Origin: Herpomyces periplanetae
Lineage: Eukaryota; Ascomycota; Laboulbeniomycetes; Herpomycetales; Herpomycetaceae
Direction of reading: 5' to 3'
Assembly: GCA_009733715.1 (NCBI GenBank)
Contig: WMKJ01000060.1
Location: forward strand, 16,781 to 80,780
Length of the DNA: 64,000 nt
The stretch's first letter is position 1; the number at the start of each line of letters is the position of its first letter. The position numbers and the translations under genes were made by a program. Shown piece by piece: positions 35,693-46,896 of the stretch. Below the pieces are notes generated by a model, which did no database searches, was not told the origin of the DNA, and saw nothing but the letters and a program-made list of their open reading frames with translations.

Positions 35693-35885
35693 GGTGATAT
35701 TTGTACCAATGCCATTTTTAACCATTGGACTGTTGGTGGTAGCGTTTTGCTCAACTTTACTATGCTTTACGCTGATTTCCCGTTCGGCATCACTTTCAAC
35801 TTACATATTAACATCGGCGCTTGCTTCACTATCGTTTGGGTTTGGCCTAGTTTTAGCCATGTCAGCTATGGGTGTACCGATTTAA
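35693..35885 (+). CDS. ost5: Probable Ost5/TMEM258-like oligosaccharyltransferase subunit, last exon
   Basis: A 64-codon stretch following an acceptor-like TTTGAAG has two hydrophobic helices, FLTIGLLVVAFCSTLLCFTL and a second beginning YILTSALASLSFGFG. The pattern AS-x3-GFG followed by a small hydrophobic end (SAMGVPI) and stop resembles the C-terminus of Ost5/TMEM258, small subunits of the ER oligosaccharyltransferase. The proline-containing FVPMPFL before helix 1 also fits. The reading frame is blocked upstream by TGA, so a short first exon must exist; I did not identify it. It ends only 62 bases before the rad1 ATG. The family call rests on topology and a short motif, so it is tentative. 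Confidence 0.5.
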
Positions 35886-35947
35886 CCAGTATTATATTTA
35901 CCTTATATACCCCGTTCCTTGCCACGGTTGCATTTTAACCCGTTTTA

Positions 35948-37318
35948 ATGCCTTCCCCTATGCCTTCTGCCCACTTACCCCCTACCCATCGTGCTTATTC
36001 GTTATTACCGTCAAATCCTCATTCGGTTTCCGACTCTACTGCTGAATCGTCTTCCTCCACTTCATCACCTCCATCCCATGGTTTATCGTTGCCTCCATCG
36101 CCCCCACCTCCATCTCAACCACCCCAGTCTCATGCTACCTTGCAAGATGATGATAAGAACAAGAAAAACTATGTTACTACGGCATCATCATCAATCTCTC
36201 CAGCCTTTTCTGCGCTTTCACCCCACGTTAAACGTTTACACGCTTTACTACGGGCCATTGATCTATCATCGAATTTTTTACTATATATTTCACCTCAAGG
36301 CTTACGATTTTCCACGTGCCAAACTTCTCTGCTAGAAGCCGTGCTGTTTCTCGATAAATCGGCATTCTTCACAACATGGAACTACTCTGTTAGCCCAACG
36401 TGTGAACATAATGTATGTAAGCCGCCGACTCCGGCTGTTATTCACTCTATTCCACCCTTTGAAGTTTCTTCGTTAGCACTATTGCAAACTTTACAAATTT
36501 TTACGGCGTTACCAGGTCTTACGTCATCGTCCACGTCTGCTACATCATTACCTTTACCAGCTGTGTGTCGTATAGTATATACGACACCAGGTGCGCCCCT
36601 CCAAATTATGTTAACAGAAGCTAACCTAACTACGACATCATCAATAACAACTTATGTGCCAGCGTCTCACACAGTGTTGGGCTTAAATAGTGTTGGGGAT
36701 TCAACTCAAATTAGCAGATTATCAAATACCTCATCTCGATCTCCCGATTACTCTATTCCGTTTGATCGACAACAAGTTGCTATTAAAGTTATCATGCGAG
36801 GATCGATATTACACGATGCGTTTATGCAACTTATACCACCAAAAGCTTCGGCAAATGACCCAGATGTACTGCATATTTCAGCGTCAAATACCGCTCCACA
36901 TTTATCGTTGTCTGTAACAGATTCACACGGCTCAACCGTAGTGGATTTTTCACGAGCAACTCAGACAACTGCGAGTACAGCTACGCGAAATACATCTACG
37001 GAATCTACAGCGCCTGTGTTACCGGTTCTCGAAACATTTATCCTTCGACCGGTTCATTTTCGGCCAATGTCGAATTCAACAACCTTAGTTACATATCGTT
37101 ATCCCCTGTCGTCAATACGAAATACCTTGCGCGCAATGGATCTAGCAGCCAAAGTAAGCTTACGAGTGGATAAGTTGGGTGTACTTAGTCTTCAATTCAT
37201 GATTGAAATTAGCCCATTTGCCCCTACGTTAACGGCAAATCTATCCACATCGGCCGCAGTTGCATCGAATATTAATAACATAACATTTATCGATTTTCGC
37301 ATTGTACCGTTGGCATAA
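35948..37318 (+). CDS. rad1: Rad1, subunit of the 9-1-1 DNA damage checkpoint clamp
   Basis: Rad1 forms a PCNA-like ring with Rad9 and Hus1 and signals DNA damage to the ATR kinase. The 456-residue frame has no intron. After about 85 low-complexity Ser/Pro residues come PCNA-fold blocks: LHALLRAIDLSSNFLLYISP with QGLRFSTCQTSLLEAVLFLD, then PPFEVSSLALLQTLQIF. The second half has VCRIVYTTPGAPLQIMLTEA, VAIKVIMRGSILHDAFMQLI and the Rad1-typical KVSLRVDKLGVLSLQFMIE, and ends IDFRIVPLA. The last block separates it from Hus1 and Rad9. It is longer than many Rad1 proteins because of the N-terminal tail and internal Thr/Ser loops. Confidence 0.9.
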   Translation: MPSPMPSAHLPPTHRAYSLLPSNPHSVSDSTAESSSSTSSPPSHGLSLPPSPPPPSQPPQSHATLQDDDKNKKNYVTTASSSISPAFSALSPHVKRLHALLRAIDLSSNFLLYISPQGLRFSTCQTSLLEAVLFLDKSAFFTTWNYSVSPTCEHNVCKPPTPAVIHSIPPFEVSSLALLQTLQIFTALPGLTSSSTSATSLPLPAVCRIVYTTPGAPLQIMLTEANLTTTSSITTYVPASHTVLGLNSVGDSTQISRLSNTSSRSPDYSIPFDRQQVAIKVIMRGSILHDAFMQLIPPKASANDPDVLHISASNTAPHLSLSVTDSHGSTVVDFSRATQTTASTATRNTSTESTAPVLPVLETFILRPVHFRPMSNSTTLVTYRYPLSSIRNTLRAMDLAAKVSLRVDKLGVLSLQFMIEISPFAPTLTANLSTSAAVASNINNITFIDFRIVPLA

Positions 37319-37463
37319 ATGTAATGGCAGTATAGCCAATGAGAGTATCTCAACTAGAATTAATTTGTTCAATTTCTTAATTCTTTCCAATTTCTCGTTC
37401 CAAACTCTCCCTTCAACTGCCCCCTCCGGCTAAACTCTTTTCCTTTCCCTATACACCAATAAT

Positions 37464-37469
37464 CACGTG
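37464..37469. promoter_or_regulatory. CACGTG E-box upstream of rpb2
   Basis: AATCACGTGC lies 450 bp upstream of the rpb2 ATG. Confidence 0.45.
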
Positions 37470-37748
37470 CAACAATACCTTGGTGCAGATTACATAATTC
37501 GCGGATAATTAGTTGATCCGAAGAGGAGAGTTGGCGGCGGCCGAAATTGTTTTAAGTTTTTAAAAGATGAACGCGACATTGGATTAAAATTTGTTAAATG
37601 AGCATTCGTTTTCTGCGCGTGCTTAATTTTTTTTTGTGAAGGTAAGGGGATTTTTTCTTGGGGGTTCAGTTTAATCTACAACGTTCACACGCGTAATTTT
37701 GGTCAAGTGTTATCGGAAACGTTTTCGGGAAGCATCGTCAACGTGGGT

Positions 37749-37750
37749 GC

Positions 37751-37783
<33 letters not shown>

Positions 37784-37791
37784 TGTGTGTA
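37749..37791. repeat. GT microsatellite upstream of rpb2
   Basis: GT units with one TATG interruption. A shorter GT run follows at about 37825-37838. Confidence 0.88.
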
Positions 37792-37920
37792 TACTTGCAA
37801 AGAAATGTTCACGCAAAGTCAAACGTGTGTGTGTGTGTATAAACGCTGCAGTGTCACTTTATGTTAGAGCAGGCCGGTAGGCGGGCGTGTGTGCATGTGC
37901 ATATGCGCATTTAAGCTAAA

Positions 37921-40900
37921 ATGGCCGCAGTGGATACAGCATATCCCTCGATGCGTGTTGACGGAGATGTCGAACATATTAAAGATAATAATTTAATGAA
38001 TTTTGCAAACGGTGGAAATGGTTTATCAGGAAGCCTTGGAGATGAAGACGCAACCTTAGCTGGTGATGAGGAAGTAGATGATTACTACTCAGAAAGTATT
38101 ACTGCTGAGGATTGTTGGACTGTTATATCATCGTTTTTTGATGCAACGGGATTAGTTGCACAGCAACTTAACTCATTTGACCTGTTTATACGACATACTA
38201 TACAAGACATAGCAAAGGATTACGGACACATTATCCTAGATCAAAATTCCGCAGTCGGAGGTGCTAGCAATGTTGGCGCTTCTGGCTACTCCGGCACATC
38301 TGATGGCAATAAGTTAAATACCGAAGAAAATTACGATGGATTAGGTGGCATCGGTCCGGGTGTTAAATCAACTGGAGCCGCCTCTGTTTCTGGGGGACAC
38401 AGTGAATTTGGCAATGACGTCGGTGGAGGAACTGATGGACCCTTTACAAAGGGTGGAGCTTCAAATGCCATTATTAAACGACGTTATGATATAGAATTAT
38501 CAAAACTGTCAATCAGTGATCCATTAGTTGTCGAACAGGACGGTACTGTTAACTTTTTATGGCCACACGAATGTCGATTGCGAAATCTAACCTACTCTGC
38601 CGGTATTTTCATGGAAATGAGCTCCCGCGTTCTTGTAGCTCGTGAAAAACCAATTGATGCCACTACGTTAGCAACCGCTTCCCTGGAAAGTTGCGGATTA
38701 GAGAATGACGCTGTAAGTGTAAATGGAAGTTTACCGCGGGCTAGTCAACTCGGTTATGGTGATGATGGAACTCTCCGTGGACTGGGGACTACAAAGGATG
38801 GTTTGCCCGTGGGAATTGGAACTGCCAATAGTACACTGGTATGGGAAGTAGAAAGTTCCGACGAGAAACCGTTAAATTCATTTTTAGGCAAAATGCCTAT
38901 TATGCTTAAATCAGCCATTTGCAAGTTACGCAACCAACCTGATGATTTACTCTACGCACACAATGAATGTCCCTACGATCAAGGTGGTTATTTTATCATT
39001 AACGGAAGTGAAAAGGTTTTAATAGCACAGGAACGGAGTGCGGCAAACATTGTTCAAGTATTCAAAAAAAAGATGAGTCCTACACCGTATGTAGCGGAGA
39101 TTCGCAGTGCAGTAGAAAGAGGATCACGTTTAATCTCAACCGTTAGTCTTAAGCTATACGAGCGTGGTGAAGTTGTCAAAGGAGGTTTCGGTAAAACAAT
39201 TAAAGTTACATTACCTTATGTTAAGGTCGACATTCCGATTGGCGTGGTATTTCGAGCTTTGGGTGTTGTATCTGATTCGGATATCTTGAATCATATCTGC
39301 TTCGACAGAAACGATACCCAAATGATGGAAATGTTGAAACCATGCATTGAAGAGTCATTTGCTATTCAGGATCAGCAGGTGGCCTTAACGTTTATCGGGA
39401 CACGAGGAAATCAAAGCGGAACGCGCGACAGACGCTCACGGTATGCGAAGGAGATTTTGCGTAAGGAATTTTTACCACATATTTCGCAAGCTGAAGGGTC
39501 AGAAACACGTAAAGCATTCTTTTTGGGGTATATGGTTCATCGGTTATTACAGTGTGCCTTAGGTCGTCGAGAAGAGGATGATCGTGATCATTTTGGCAAA
39601 AAGCGATTAGATTTAGCAGGGCCGTTAATGGCCAACTTATTTCGGATTTTATTCCAGAAGATGACGAAAGATGTATTTCGGTACGTTCAAAAATGTATCG
39701 AAGACGGTAAAGAATTTAATTTAGGCTTAGCGATTAAGCCTAACACAGTGACGAACGGGCTGAAGTATTCATTAGCTACGGGAAATTGGGGGGATCAGAA
39801 AAAAGCAGCAACAATTCGAGCAGGTGTATCGCAAGTTTTAAACAGGTACACATTTGCTTCTACGTTATCACACTTGCGACGGACTAATACGCCAATTGGT
39901 CGAGATGGCAAAATCGCCAAACCCCGTCAACTTCACAATACACACTGGGGATTGGTATGTCCGGCAGAAACGCCCGAGGGGCAGGCGTGTGGACTAGTTA
40001 AGAATCTCTCGTTAATGTGTTATGTGAGTGTGGGACAGAAGGATGTTAAAAAGATATTAGAATCTTATTTAGCATCTCAAGATGTTACGATTCTCGAAGA
40101 ATATGAACCATCATTAGCTCCGGTAGCGACGAAGGTATTTATTGACGGAGTATGGGTTGGAGTGAATACAAATCCTGCACAGCTGGCGTCTTCTTTAAAG
40201 GAAATCCGCGCACGGGGAACAATTCCGTATGAAATTAGTATTATTTGGGATATTCGAGAACGAGAAATTCGAGTTTTTTCCGATGCAGGTCGAGTTATGC
40301 GACCTTTATTCGTCGTTTGTAATGGAGCTACACCGGGTCAAAGCATGATGTCAAGCGATGGATCGATGAAACGACGGGGACTTGTATTAACACGGGAACA
40401 TTTGGATTTATTGGTACAGGATGCGCAATCAATTCCATTATCAGTATTAAAGGAAAAGATTGCGCGTAAGGAAGACGTTGGGTGGATGCGACTTGTTAAT
40501 CATGGTGTAGTGGAATATTTGGATGCAGAAGAAGAAGAAACAGCCATGATTGTTATGACACCGGAAGATTTAGAGGACCATTACCGTTTACAATGTGGCA
40601 TTAATATTGAAGATGATGATCTTGAAGCAGATGCTTTACGACGGGTAAAACCACGAGTGAATCCATTTGTACGCTATTTTACACATTGTGAGATTCACCC
40701 GAGCATGATTTTGGGAGTATGCGCCAGTATAATTCCATTTCCCGATCATAATCAGTCACCACGAAATACTTATCAGTCGGCTATGGGTAAACAAGCCTTG
40801 GGAATTAGCAGTACAAACTTTTTATTACGCATGGACACCATGATTAACACCCTTTATTATCCTCAGAAACCATTAGCCACTACACGATCAATGGAATACT

Positions 40901-42153
40901 TGAAATTCCGGGAGCTTCCCGCGGGACAGAATGCCATTGTTGCGATCGCATGTTACTCGGGTTATAATCAAGAAGACTCTGTTATCATGAATCAAAGTAG
41001 TGTAGATCGTGGAATGTTTCGCAGTTTGTTCTATCGTACATATACGGATCAAGAGGAACAAATAGGGTTATCAATAGTAGAAACTTTTGAAAAGCCGGCT
41101 CGGGCAGAGACTTTACGGATGAAACGTGGAACTTACGATAAATTGGATTGGGATGGATTGATTAATCCGGGTGTACGAGTGACAGGTGATGATATTATCA
41201 TTGGAAAAACCGCACCTATGGCACCGGATGCCGAAGAACTTGGGCAGCGAACTAAATTACACGTCAAAAGAGACGTTTCAACACCCTTAAGGTCGACGGA
41301 GAGTGGAATTGTAGATACGGTAATTCTGACAACTAATACAGACGGAAATCGATTTGTCAAAGTTCGTACGCGTACCACAAAAGTTCCCCAAATAGGGGAC
41401 AAATTTGCATCTCGGCACGGTCAAAAAGGAACAATTGGTGTAACTTATCGACAAGAGGATATGCCATTCACACGAGAAGGTTTAACGCCCGATTTAATCA
41501 TTAACCCACACGCTATTCCGTCACGGATGACGATTGCCCATTTAATCGAATGCCTACTGTCGAAAGTTGGTGCCCTTCGAGGTTGTGAAGGAGATGCAAC
41601 GCCGTTTACGGATGTTACGGTTTCCAATGTTTCGGAATTGTTGGAAGCGCACGGGTATCAAAGACGAGGTTTTGAAGTTATGTATAACGGGTATACGGGT
41701 AAAAAGTTAAAAGCCCAGATTTTTCTAGGACCGACTTATTACCAGCGTTTACGCCATATGGTAGACGATAAAATTCATGCTCGTGCTCGTGGTCCCGTAC
41801 AGATTTTAACGCGTCAACCCGTAGAAGGTCGAGCACGAGACGGTGGTCTACGCTTTGGTGAGATGGAACGAGATTGTATGATAGCTCATGGAGCAGCAGC
41901 GTTTTTAAAAGAGCGTTTATTCGAAGTATCGGATGCATATCGCGTTCACATTTGTGAATTATGCGGATTAATGATGACGCCTATTGTCAGTTTAAAGCGC
42001 CGACAATTTGAATGTCGACCGTGCAAGAATAAAACCCAAATTTCCCAAATTCATATTCCTTATGCTGCTAAACTTATGTTTCAAGAGCTCGCCAGTATGA
42101 ATATTGCTGCCCGTTTCCTTACCCGTCGTTCTGGTCACAGTGTTCGACAATAG
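37921..42153 (+). CDS. rpb2: Rpb2, second-largest subunit of RNA polymerase II
   Basis: Rpb2 forms half of the polymerase II active centre. The frame encodes 1410 residues without introns, about 190 more than yeast Rpb2. Recognisable blocks run in order: [20 protein letters not shown] at the start, [129 protein letters not shown], and a C-terminal zinc site CELCGLMM...CRPCKNKTQ. The [10 protein letters not shown] wording and the mitotic-type C-terminus mark it as Pol II rather than Pol I or III. The excess length is two Gly/Ser-rich inserts at about residues 108-182 and 240-318, both in the protrusion. Confidence 0.97.
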   Translation: MAAVDTAYPSMRVDGDVEHIKDNNLMNFANGGNGLSGSLGDEDATLAGDEEVDDYYSESITAEDCWTVISSFFDATGLVAQQLNSFDLFIRHTIQDIAKDYGHIILDQNSAVGGASNVGASGYSGTSDGNKLNTEENYDGLGGIGPGVKSTGAASVSGGHSEFGNDVGGGTDGPFTKGGASNAIIKRRYDIELSKLSISDPLVVEQDGTVNFLWPHECRLRNLTYSAGIFMEMSSRVLVAREKPIDATTLATASLESCGLENDAVSVNGSLPRASQLGYGDDGTLRGLGTTKDGLPVGIGTANSTLVWEVESSDEKPLNSFLGKMPIMLKSAICKLRNQPDDLLYAHNECPYDQGGYFIINGSEKVLIAQERSAANIVQVFKKKMSPTPYVAEIRSAVERGSRLISTVSLKLYERGEVVKGGFGKTIKVTLPYVKVDIPIGVVFRALGVVSDSDILNHICFDRNDTQMMEMLKPCIEESFAIQDQQVALTFIGTRGNQSGTRDRRSRYAKEILRKEFLPHISQAEGSETRKAFFLGYMVHRLLQCALGRREEDDRDHFGKKRLDLAGPLMANLFRILFQKMTKDVFRYVQKCIEDGKEFNLGLAIKPNTVTNGLKYSLATGNWGDQKKAATIRAGVSQVLNRYTFASTLSHLRRTNTPIGRDGKIAKPRQLHNTHWGLVCPAETPEGQACGLVKNLSLMCYVSVGQKDVKKILESYLASQDVTILEEYEPSLAPVATKVFIDGVWVGVNTNPAQLASSLKEIRARGTIPYEISIIWDIREREIRVFSDAGRVMRPLFVVCNGATPGQSMMSSDGSMKRRGLVLTREHLDLLVQDAQSIPLSVLKEKIARKEDVGWMRLVNHGVVEYLDAEEEETAMIVMTPEDLEDHYRLQCGINIEDDDLEADALRRVKPRVNPFVRYFTHCEIHPSMILGVCASIIPFPDHNQSPRNTYQSAMGKQALGISSTNFLLRMDTMINTLYYPQKPLATTRSMEYLKFRELPAGQNAIVAIACYSGYNQEDSVIMNQSSVDRGMFRSLFYRTYTDQEEQIGLSIVETFEKPARAETLRMKRGTYDKLDWDGLINPGVRVTGDDIIIGKTAPMAPDAEELGQRTKLHVKRDVSTPLRSTESGIVDTVILTTNTDGNRFVKVRTRTTKVPQIGDKFASRHGQKGTIGVTYRQEDMPFTREGLTPDLIINPHAIPSRMTIAHLIECLLSKVGALRGCEGDATPFTDVTVSNVSELLEAHGYQRRGFEVMYNGYTGKKLKAQIFLGPTYYQRLRHMVDDKIHARARGPVQILTRQPVEGRARDGGLRFGEMERDCMIAHGAAAFLKERLFEVSDAYRVHICELCGLMMTPIVSLKRRQFECRPCKNKTQISQIHIPYAAKLMFQELASMNIAARFLTRRSGHSVRQ

Positions 42154-42395
42154 CGCCCCTTGTTTGGGTTAAGGAAAGAGTTAAATCAAGTACAATTGTC
42201 TTTTCCCGTTGACTGTGAATACGCGCGCGCACAAGTTTGTACAGATGATATGTTTATACGGTGACTATTAGTTTAACTGAATCTATTAAGCGTATACAAC
42301 CGAAAAGATTTAAATATTGTAGTGGTATGCATGGTAAATGGTGATATATCAATCACTCAAGTCGACTGCCGGAGTACAGTATAAACTTGTGCACA

Positions 42396-44237
42396 TCAAA
42401 CTTTTTCGGCGTCGCTAATACCACCGCTGGTAATGACATACGTGGCCTCACGTTCGGGCATATCGGGAGAATCTTGAATTTTGGCGACTCGTTCATCACC
42501 TCGACCTTTTCGTAATAATAAACGTGTAGCACTAGCGTGCGCCAGAATATGACCGCCTACGGGCTTTCGACCGTCTGCACTTGCGAATAACGCGCTGGCC
42601 CCTGGATCACTCTGGACTTGATTTGTCTAGATTTGAAAAATGCCATAAATATATATGCACAACATTAGCCATCCCGCTCCCACCAAAGCTCCAGGATATA
42701 CATTTACCACGGATTTGTAGGTAGACGCGCATATAGTCAACCCAGGCATACCATTAATACACAAATGTTAAAGTCCTCTGCTGTACGCGTTAGGCGCATG
42801 AGAAACTGATTCAACTTTTGCTGACGATCCGCCAATTCGCCACGACCCGAATAGTCTACGCGAAACAATGCCATAATGCTATCAATAATCAACAAGCGAT
42901 ACTCGCCCGTGCTAAAAGGTTGCGCAAGATCGTTGAGCAATTCATGCTGATGTTCACTATTCACTGCTCGCGCATACAAAATGTTTTCCAGACACGTTTC
43001 CGCATCCACTGTAATCTCCCGTTTTGTAGACCACCTCGCATACTCACGTACAACTTCAACGTTAGTCCAAACGTCCAAGCATTCGCGCTTCCCACCATTG
43101 TTAATCTGATTTGTTTAACGTACAATTAAATCGTTCGGCTATCTGCGCAATTCTGCTCGCATTGAATATGTTAATCAATCCTTAATTCTACACTGTAATC
43201 TTCGCCCTCAAGTTCCCGCGCTTGTCTGACCTTAACGTACCGTTCCGGTCGAAATGTTCCTTCAGTATCTACACCATTATTGTTCAGTAATTAGTATTAA
43301 CATATTAATACCCCGAACCCGCGCTTGTCCAACTTACCAATATACGCAACTTTTCCCTCTGCTCCGCCCATATCCTGTCGGGAAAAAAAACACATTTAAC
43401 ACCCATTTGAATCGCGTACGCATGCTCAACATACCTTGGGTAATTGGGCTGTTACTGACATTGTATGGGATAATTGAGTTTTCCCACACCCTAAGCACAG
43501 ATTAGCCAAGTTATCAAGTGCGTTTACGTGTAACGTTTGTGCACACGTCAACATACTAAACTCTCCAAATACTTCGCTAATGCTCATACTCTGAAAGCCC
43601 CTATATCACATGCACAGGTGCACATGCGTACTTAGCCCGTGAACTTAACTTGTGCCTATCACCCTAGTGGCATAGTTTGTACGCCAAACTTACCCCCCAA
43701 GTATACTATCTAATTGTCGGCTTCCCGTTGAAATTTTGACGACTTTACGTCGCATAAGTCCCAGCTCTTGGGCACTGATAAAGCTGAAGGCACTCGGCTA
43801 AACGTGCAACAAATTAGAATTGTTTTGTATACCGTGGTGATAATTATCGTAGCATACTTGACACTTTTGAATTGCTTCCTTCACTTTCTCCACTTTCACT
43901 TCACTAAAGCCCTTTACTTTTAATAAAGTCCGACGTGTTGCCGCGTGCACTGACTATATGAATATGCCAGTACATCATTAAACTTGAACTGTGCGCGTCC
44001 CAATCATCCTAGTACAATATTGAATACCTACCGCTATGGTATAATAACCATTGGCTTTCAACTTGGCAATATCTACTGCACTAATTCCATGAGATTGTAT
44101 AGCATCAATGTCAACTATAAAACCTTCCTGTTTTGAAAAATGACTTAGTTATAACCCCAACTGCAGTTTCTAGTATAATAAATTTACTACAAACATACCT
44201 CATCACCAATATCATCGCTCGACACTGAACCCGCCAT
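42396..44237 (-). CDS. dmc1: Dmc1 meiotic recombinase, 11 exons
   Basis: Dmc1 is the meiosis-specific RecA-family strand-exchange protein. I assembled 338 residues from exons 44237-44199, 44127-44032, 43953-43858, 43797-43694, 43600-43557, 43490-43435, 43374-43338, 43268-43241, 43152-43124, 43008-42752 and 42626-42396. All ten introns (60-125 nt) have GT-AG ends, and every junction restores the family sequence. Visible parts: the N-terminal helix-hairpin-helix region ([18 protein letters not shown]), Walker A GEFRCGKT (124-131), [15 protein letters not shown], Walker B LLIID (215-219) and the L2-side [29 protein letters not shown] and [12 protein letters not shown] favour Dmc1 over Rad51. Two CACGTG sites lie 320-370 bp upstream. 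It converges with rpb2. Confidence 0.95.
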
Positions 44238-45604
44238 GATTAACCCCGAGATTTACTAGTTTGAATGGTCAATTGAATGTGAAAACTCTCGACAATTCTT
44301 CACTGCACAGTGGAGGAGTACTAGCCAGGAAGCATAATGTAGTATAAATTACCGTGTTCTCGTGTTTTCATTTTCTCCTACCGTGTTATCAACCATCTCA
44401 ATAAAGTACTTAGACACAATTAGTTGAGACGGCATCATCAGAACTCAAAACCCTATCTTAATATGCATGAACTCAACATTGTAACAATTGTTTCGTAAAG
44501 AAATCTCCCAAACCCTCCATCTACACTTAATCCAAATCGAAAAACGAAATGCCAACCACGTGACTGTCCCGGACGCAGCAGTCAGGCGACGCACGAGCAC
44601 GTGACGAGAAAGCTGGAAACAGTTTGGAGCGAAGACGAGGAAAAGAAAGTTTTACGAATTTAGGATTACGTCTTACCTACCGGTTCATGATCCTACCAAT
44701 GAACCCGTCGCGATGAGGTTTTGCGTTTTGGAATGGGTCGGCAGATGCCCGGGCGACATCTGATTGACGTCATGGTGCGGTCGACAATTCAAAGCGCAAG
44801 CATAGGACCAAAGCGTACGAACGCCCCTAGACGGCCGGTGCATAAATTATGACAACTACACACGTAAAGAACATCCACAATGTCATTTAATTCCCCAGAC
44901 TTCTCATCACTCCACATACTCCAACTTTTCAGGTACAACACTCAACCAAACCATCCGTGTACACCGCCGAAAGTCCATACAACTACTACGCCAGTTCAGT
45001 CTCGTCACTCGCTCCACAACATCTCTCCGTCCTTCTCCCACAAGTTACCAAAATGTAATGAAAAGAGAGAGAACTTATCCTTTATAGGAAACGAGTTCAT
45101 CAACCGGTCAACGTGTGCGGCAAAATTCATTCACAGGTTGCACTGCACACATGATCGGATGAAGTCGTAGTAAATGGTTTCACGCATGCATCTTCAAGGC
45201 CTGATCCGTTTTCACTTTCGCGCATTGTATGCGAGAATGCTTCATCGAAAGTAGGAGGAACAAAGCAAGGGGGGGCGAGGGCATGGTATCATTCTGGATG
45301 CATACGACGGTGCGATAAGATTTCCTTTTTCAAAGTAGAGAAATCCATCAAAGAAATCCATGGCCACCGGTAAATGTGTCGTTGACAGCTGGATGTCCGC
45401 CATTTTCCGACAAACTTAACAAAGAAATAAACCATATACAATGATTCGTAATACACAGTATAAAAGATAACTTAATTGAAAATTAGAGCATCAGCCGTAC
45501 AGGTTAATCAAGTTGGGAGTTTGCTGGGCAAAAGTAGAACACTCTTATCCAATAAACTCGGCTACGAGATTAACATGCTAAAACCACTTGGCTGCGATGT
45601 GGTA
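44238..45604. other. Intergenic between dmc1 and gis2
   Basis: Two CACGTG sites lie at 44557 and 44598. A 96-codon plus frame starts at 44880 but shows no recognisable motif. I cannot exclude a small intron-containing plus-strand gene here, since dmc1 and sdh4 show that such genes are invisible as single frames. Confidence 0.45.
44557..44603. promoter_or_regulatory. Two CACGTG E-boxes upstream of dmc1
   Basis: CCACGTGAC (core 44557-44562) and GCACGTGAC (core 44598-44603) share the same flanking TGAC and are spaced 41 bp apart, about four helical turns. Confidence 0.5.
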
Positions 45605-46896
45605 TTAAGCAGCCGCTGGAGCAGCGGCTGCAGCTGCCGGTGCGGTGGGCGCAGAAGGGTGTACAAGACTTGTCGCGGTCATTTCCACGGATCTGCTACA
45701 GTCCTTAGATATATGTCCAAGTTCGCCACACCTGAAGCACGTTTTGCTTGATACCGTATTTCCCGCGATACTTCCAGTGCCGGATTTGTACACAAAACAT
45801 TCACGAGAAATGTGACCAACTTTGCCACAAACGTAGCATTTCATTGGATTGGCTTGACAATCACGTGCGAAATGGTTAGGTCCACCACACTTGTAACAGG
45901 TAGCGGCTCGGGCCGGGGCAGGATAAGTTCGGAATCCGGCGGGAAAATTAGGTCTAGCAACGGGACCTTTGTTTGCGACCGAACAACATTGACGCTGAAA
46001 GGGCAGAGAGAATGAGATACATGAAAAAGAGTTGGTCATATGAAAAAATTCAAATTGTAAATGTTGAAATTATGCCCGTAAAAGGTAAAAAACCTACCGC
46101 AAGATGTCCTGGCAATCCACAATTATAGCAACGACCTGTAGATCCATTTAACCGCAGGGTAGGACAGTCGGCTTGAACATGACCCAGCCCTTGACAATGA
46201 TAACACTGTTTGGCTATATTAAAAGCCACGTTAGGAAGTGAATATAGAGAACGAAATGCGATTATGCATGTGATCTGATGTAGTAAGAGCGAGTACGTTT
46301 AGACATACTTTCAGTGGTGCGGGGATGGGGGCAAGAGTTTGACTCATGACCTGGACCGGAGAAGAGTAGGTAAGTGGTGTGAAGTGAAAGTAGGCGATAA
46401 AACGCTTAACAAACCGGGTTGTTTGCCTGAGAAGGAGGTTAGCATAGGGATAAATAAAGATGAGGAAATATACGCACAATTGTAGCATAGACGTTCAGAT
46501 GAAGAGCAGACATCTAATCACGTTAAGTATTAGTATAAGTTTATATAGTGAGGTAAATTTTAAGGTTGAGATGGACAAAATCTAACACATGAAAGAAGGG
46601 AAATAAAGATATCCAATTAAAACGGTAACAAGGAACGGATGAGAAAGATTTATAAAGATTGATTGGCGGAATTACAAAGGGTTGAACATGGTAAAGAGAA
46701 CGCGCGCGCGCGTGTGCGCATGCGCGAGCGCACGCGCCACGATAGTTGAAAGATTAGAGTAGGACAGAATACACGACGAAGAACGAGCGCGTGAGTGGGC
46801 CAATTGAGATGAATATTTTGATTTGAAAAAAGGCGTACCGGCATAGTGACCTACGTTGCCACATTTATAACAAGCACGACGAGCTAATGAAAACAT
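45605..46896 (-). CDS. gis2: Gis2/Byr3/CNBP zinc-knuckle nucleic-acid-binding protein, 6 exons
   Basis: This CCHC protein family binds single-stranded nucleic acid and promotes translation of some mRNAs. I assembled 217 residues from exons 46896-46839, 46513-46478, 46426-46415, 46350-46309, 46213-46098 and 45994-45605. Together they make exactly seven C-x2-C-x4-H-x4-C knuckles: CYKCGNVGHYADVC, CYNCKQPGHESNSC, CYHCQGLGHVQADC, CYNCGLPGHLARQC, CYKCGGPNHFARDC, CYVCGKVGHISREC and CFRCGELGHISKDC. Exon 3 is only 12 nt, yet without it knuckle 2 is broken. Donors include GTACGC, GTGCGT, GTTTGT, GTATGT and GTAGGT. The short C-terminal tail is Ala-rich. Intron 1 (325 nt) carries an alternating CG tract. 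The minus strand upstream is CT-rich. Confidence 0.93.
46701..46738. repeat. Alternating CG/TG tract inside gis2 intron 1
   Basis: The plus strand reads CGCGCGCGCGCGTGTGCGCA and continues with more CG steps. Such alternating purine-pyrimidine sequence can adopt Z-DNA. It is unusual in this AT-leaning region. Confidence 0.75.

Larger units (their letters stand above)
37319..37920. other. Intergenic between rad1 and rpb2
   Basis: It contains TCACGTG at 37463-37469, T-rich stretches near 37625-37660 and two GT tracts. It presumably holds the rpb2 promoter. Confidence 0.5.

Noticed and set aside
35290-35754. 154-codon minus-strand frame between gcn5 and rad1
   Set aside because: It overlaps the better-supported Ost5-like exon in antisense and has no motif.
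45476-45751. 91-codon plus frame across the end of gis2
   Set aside because: It is an antisense shadow of the conserved zinc-knuckle exon.
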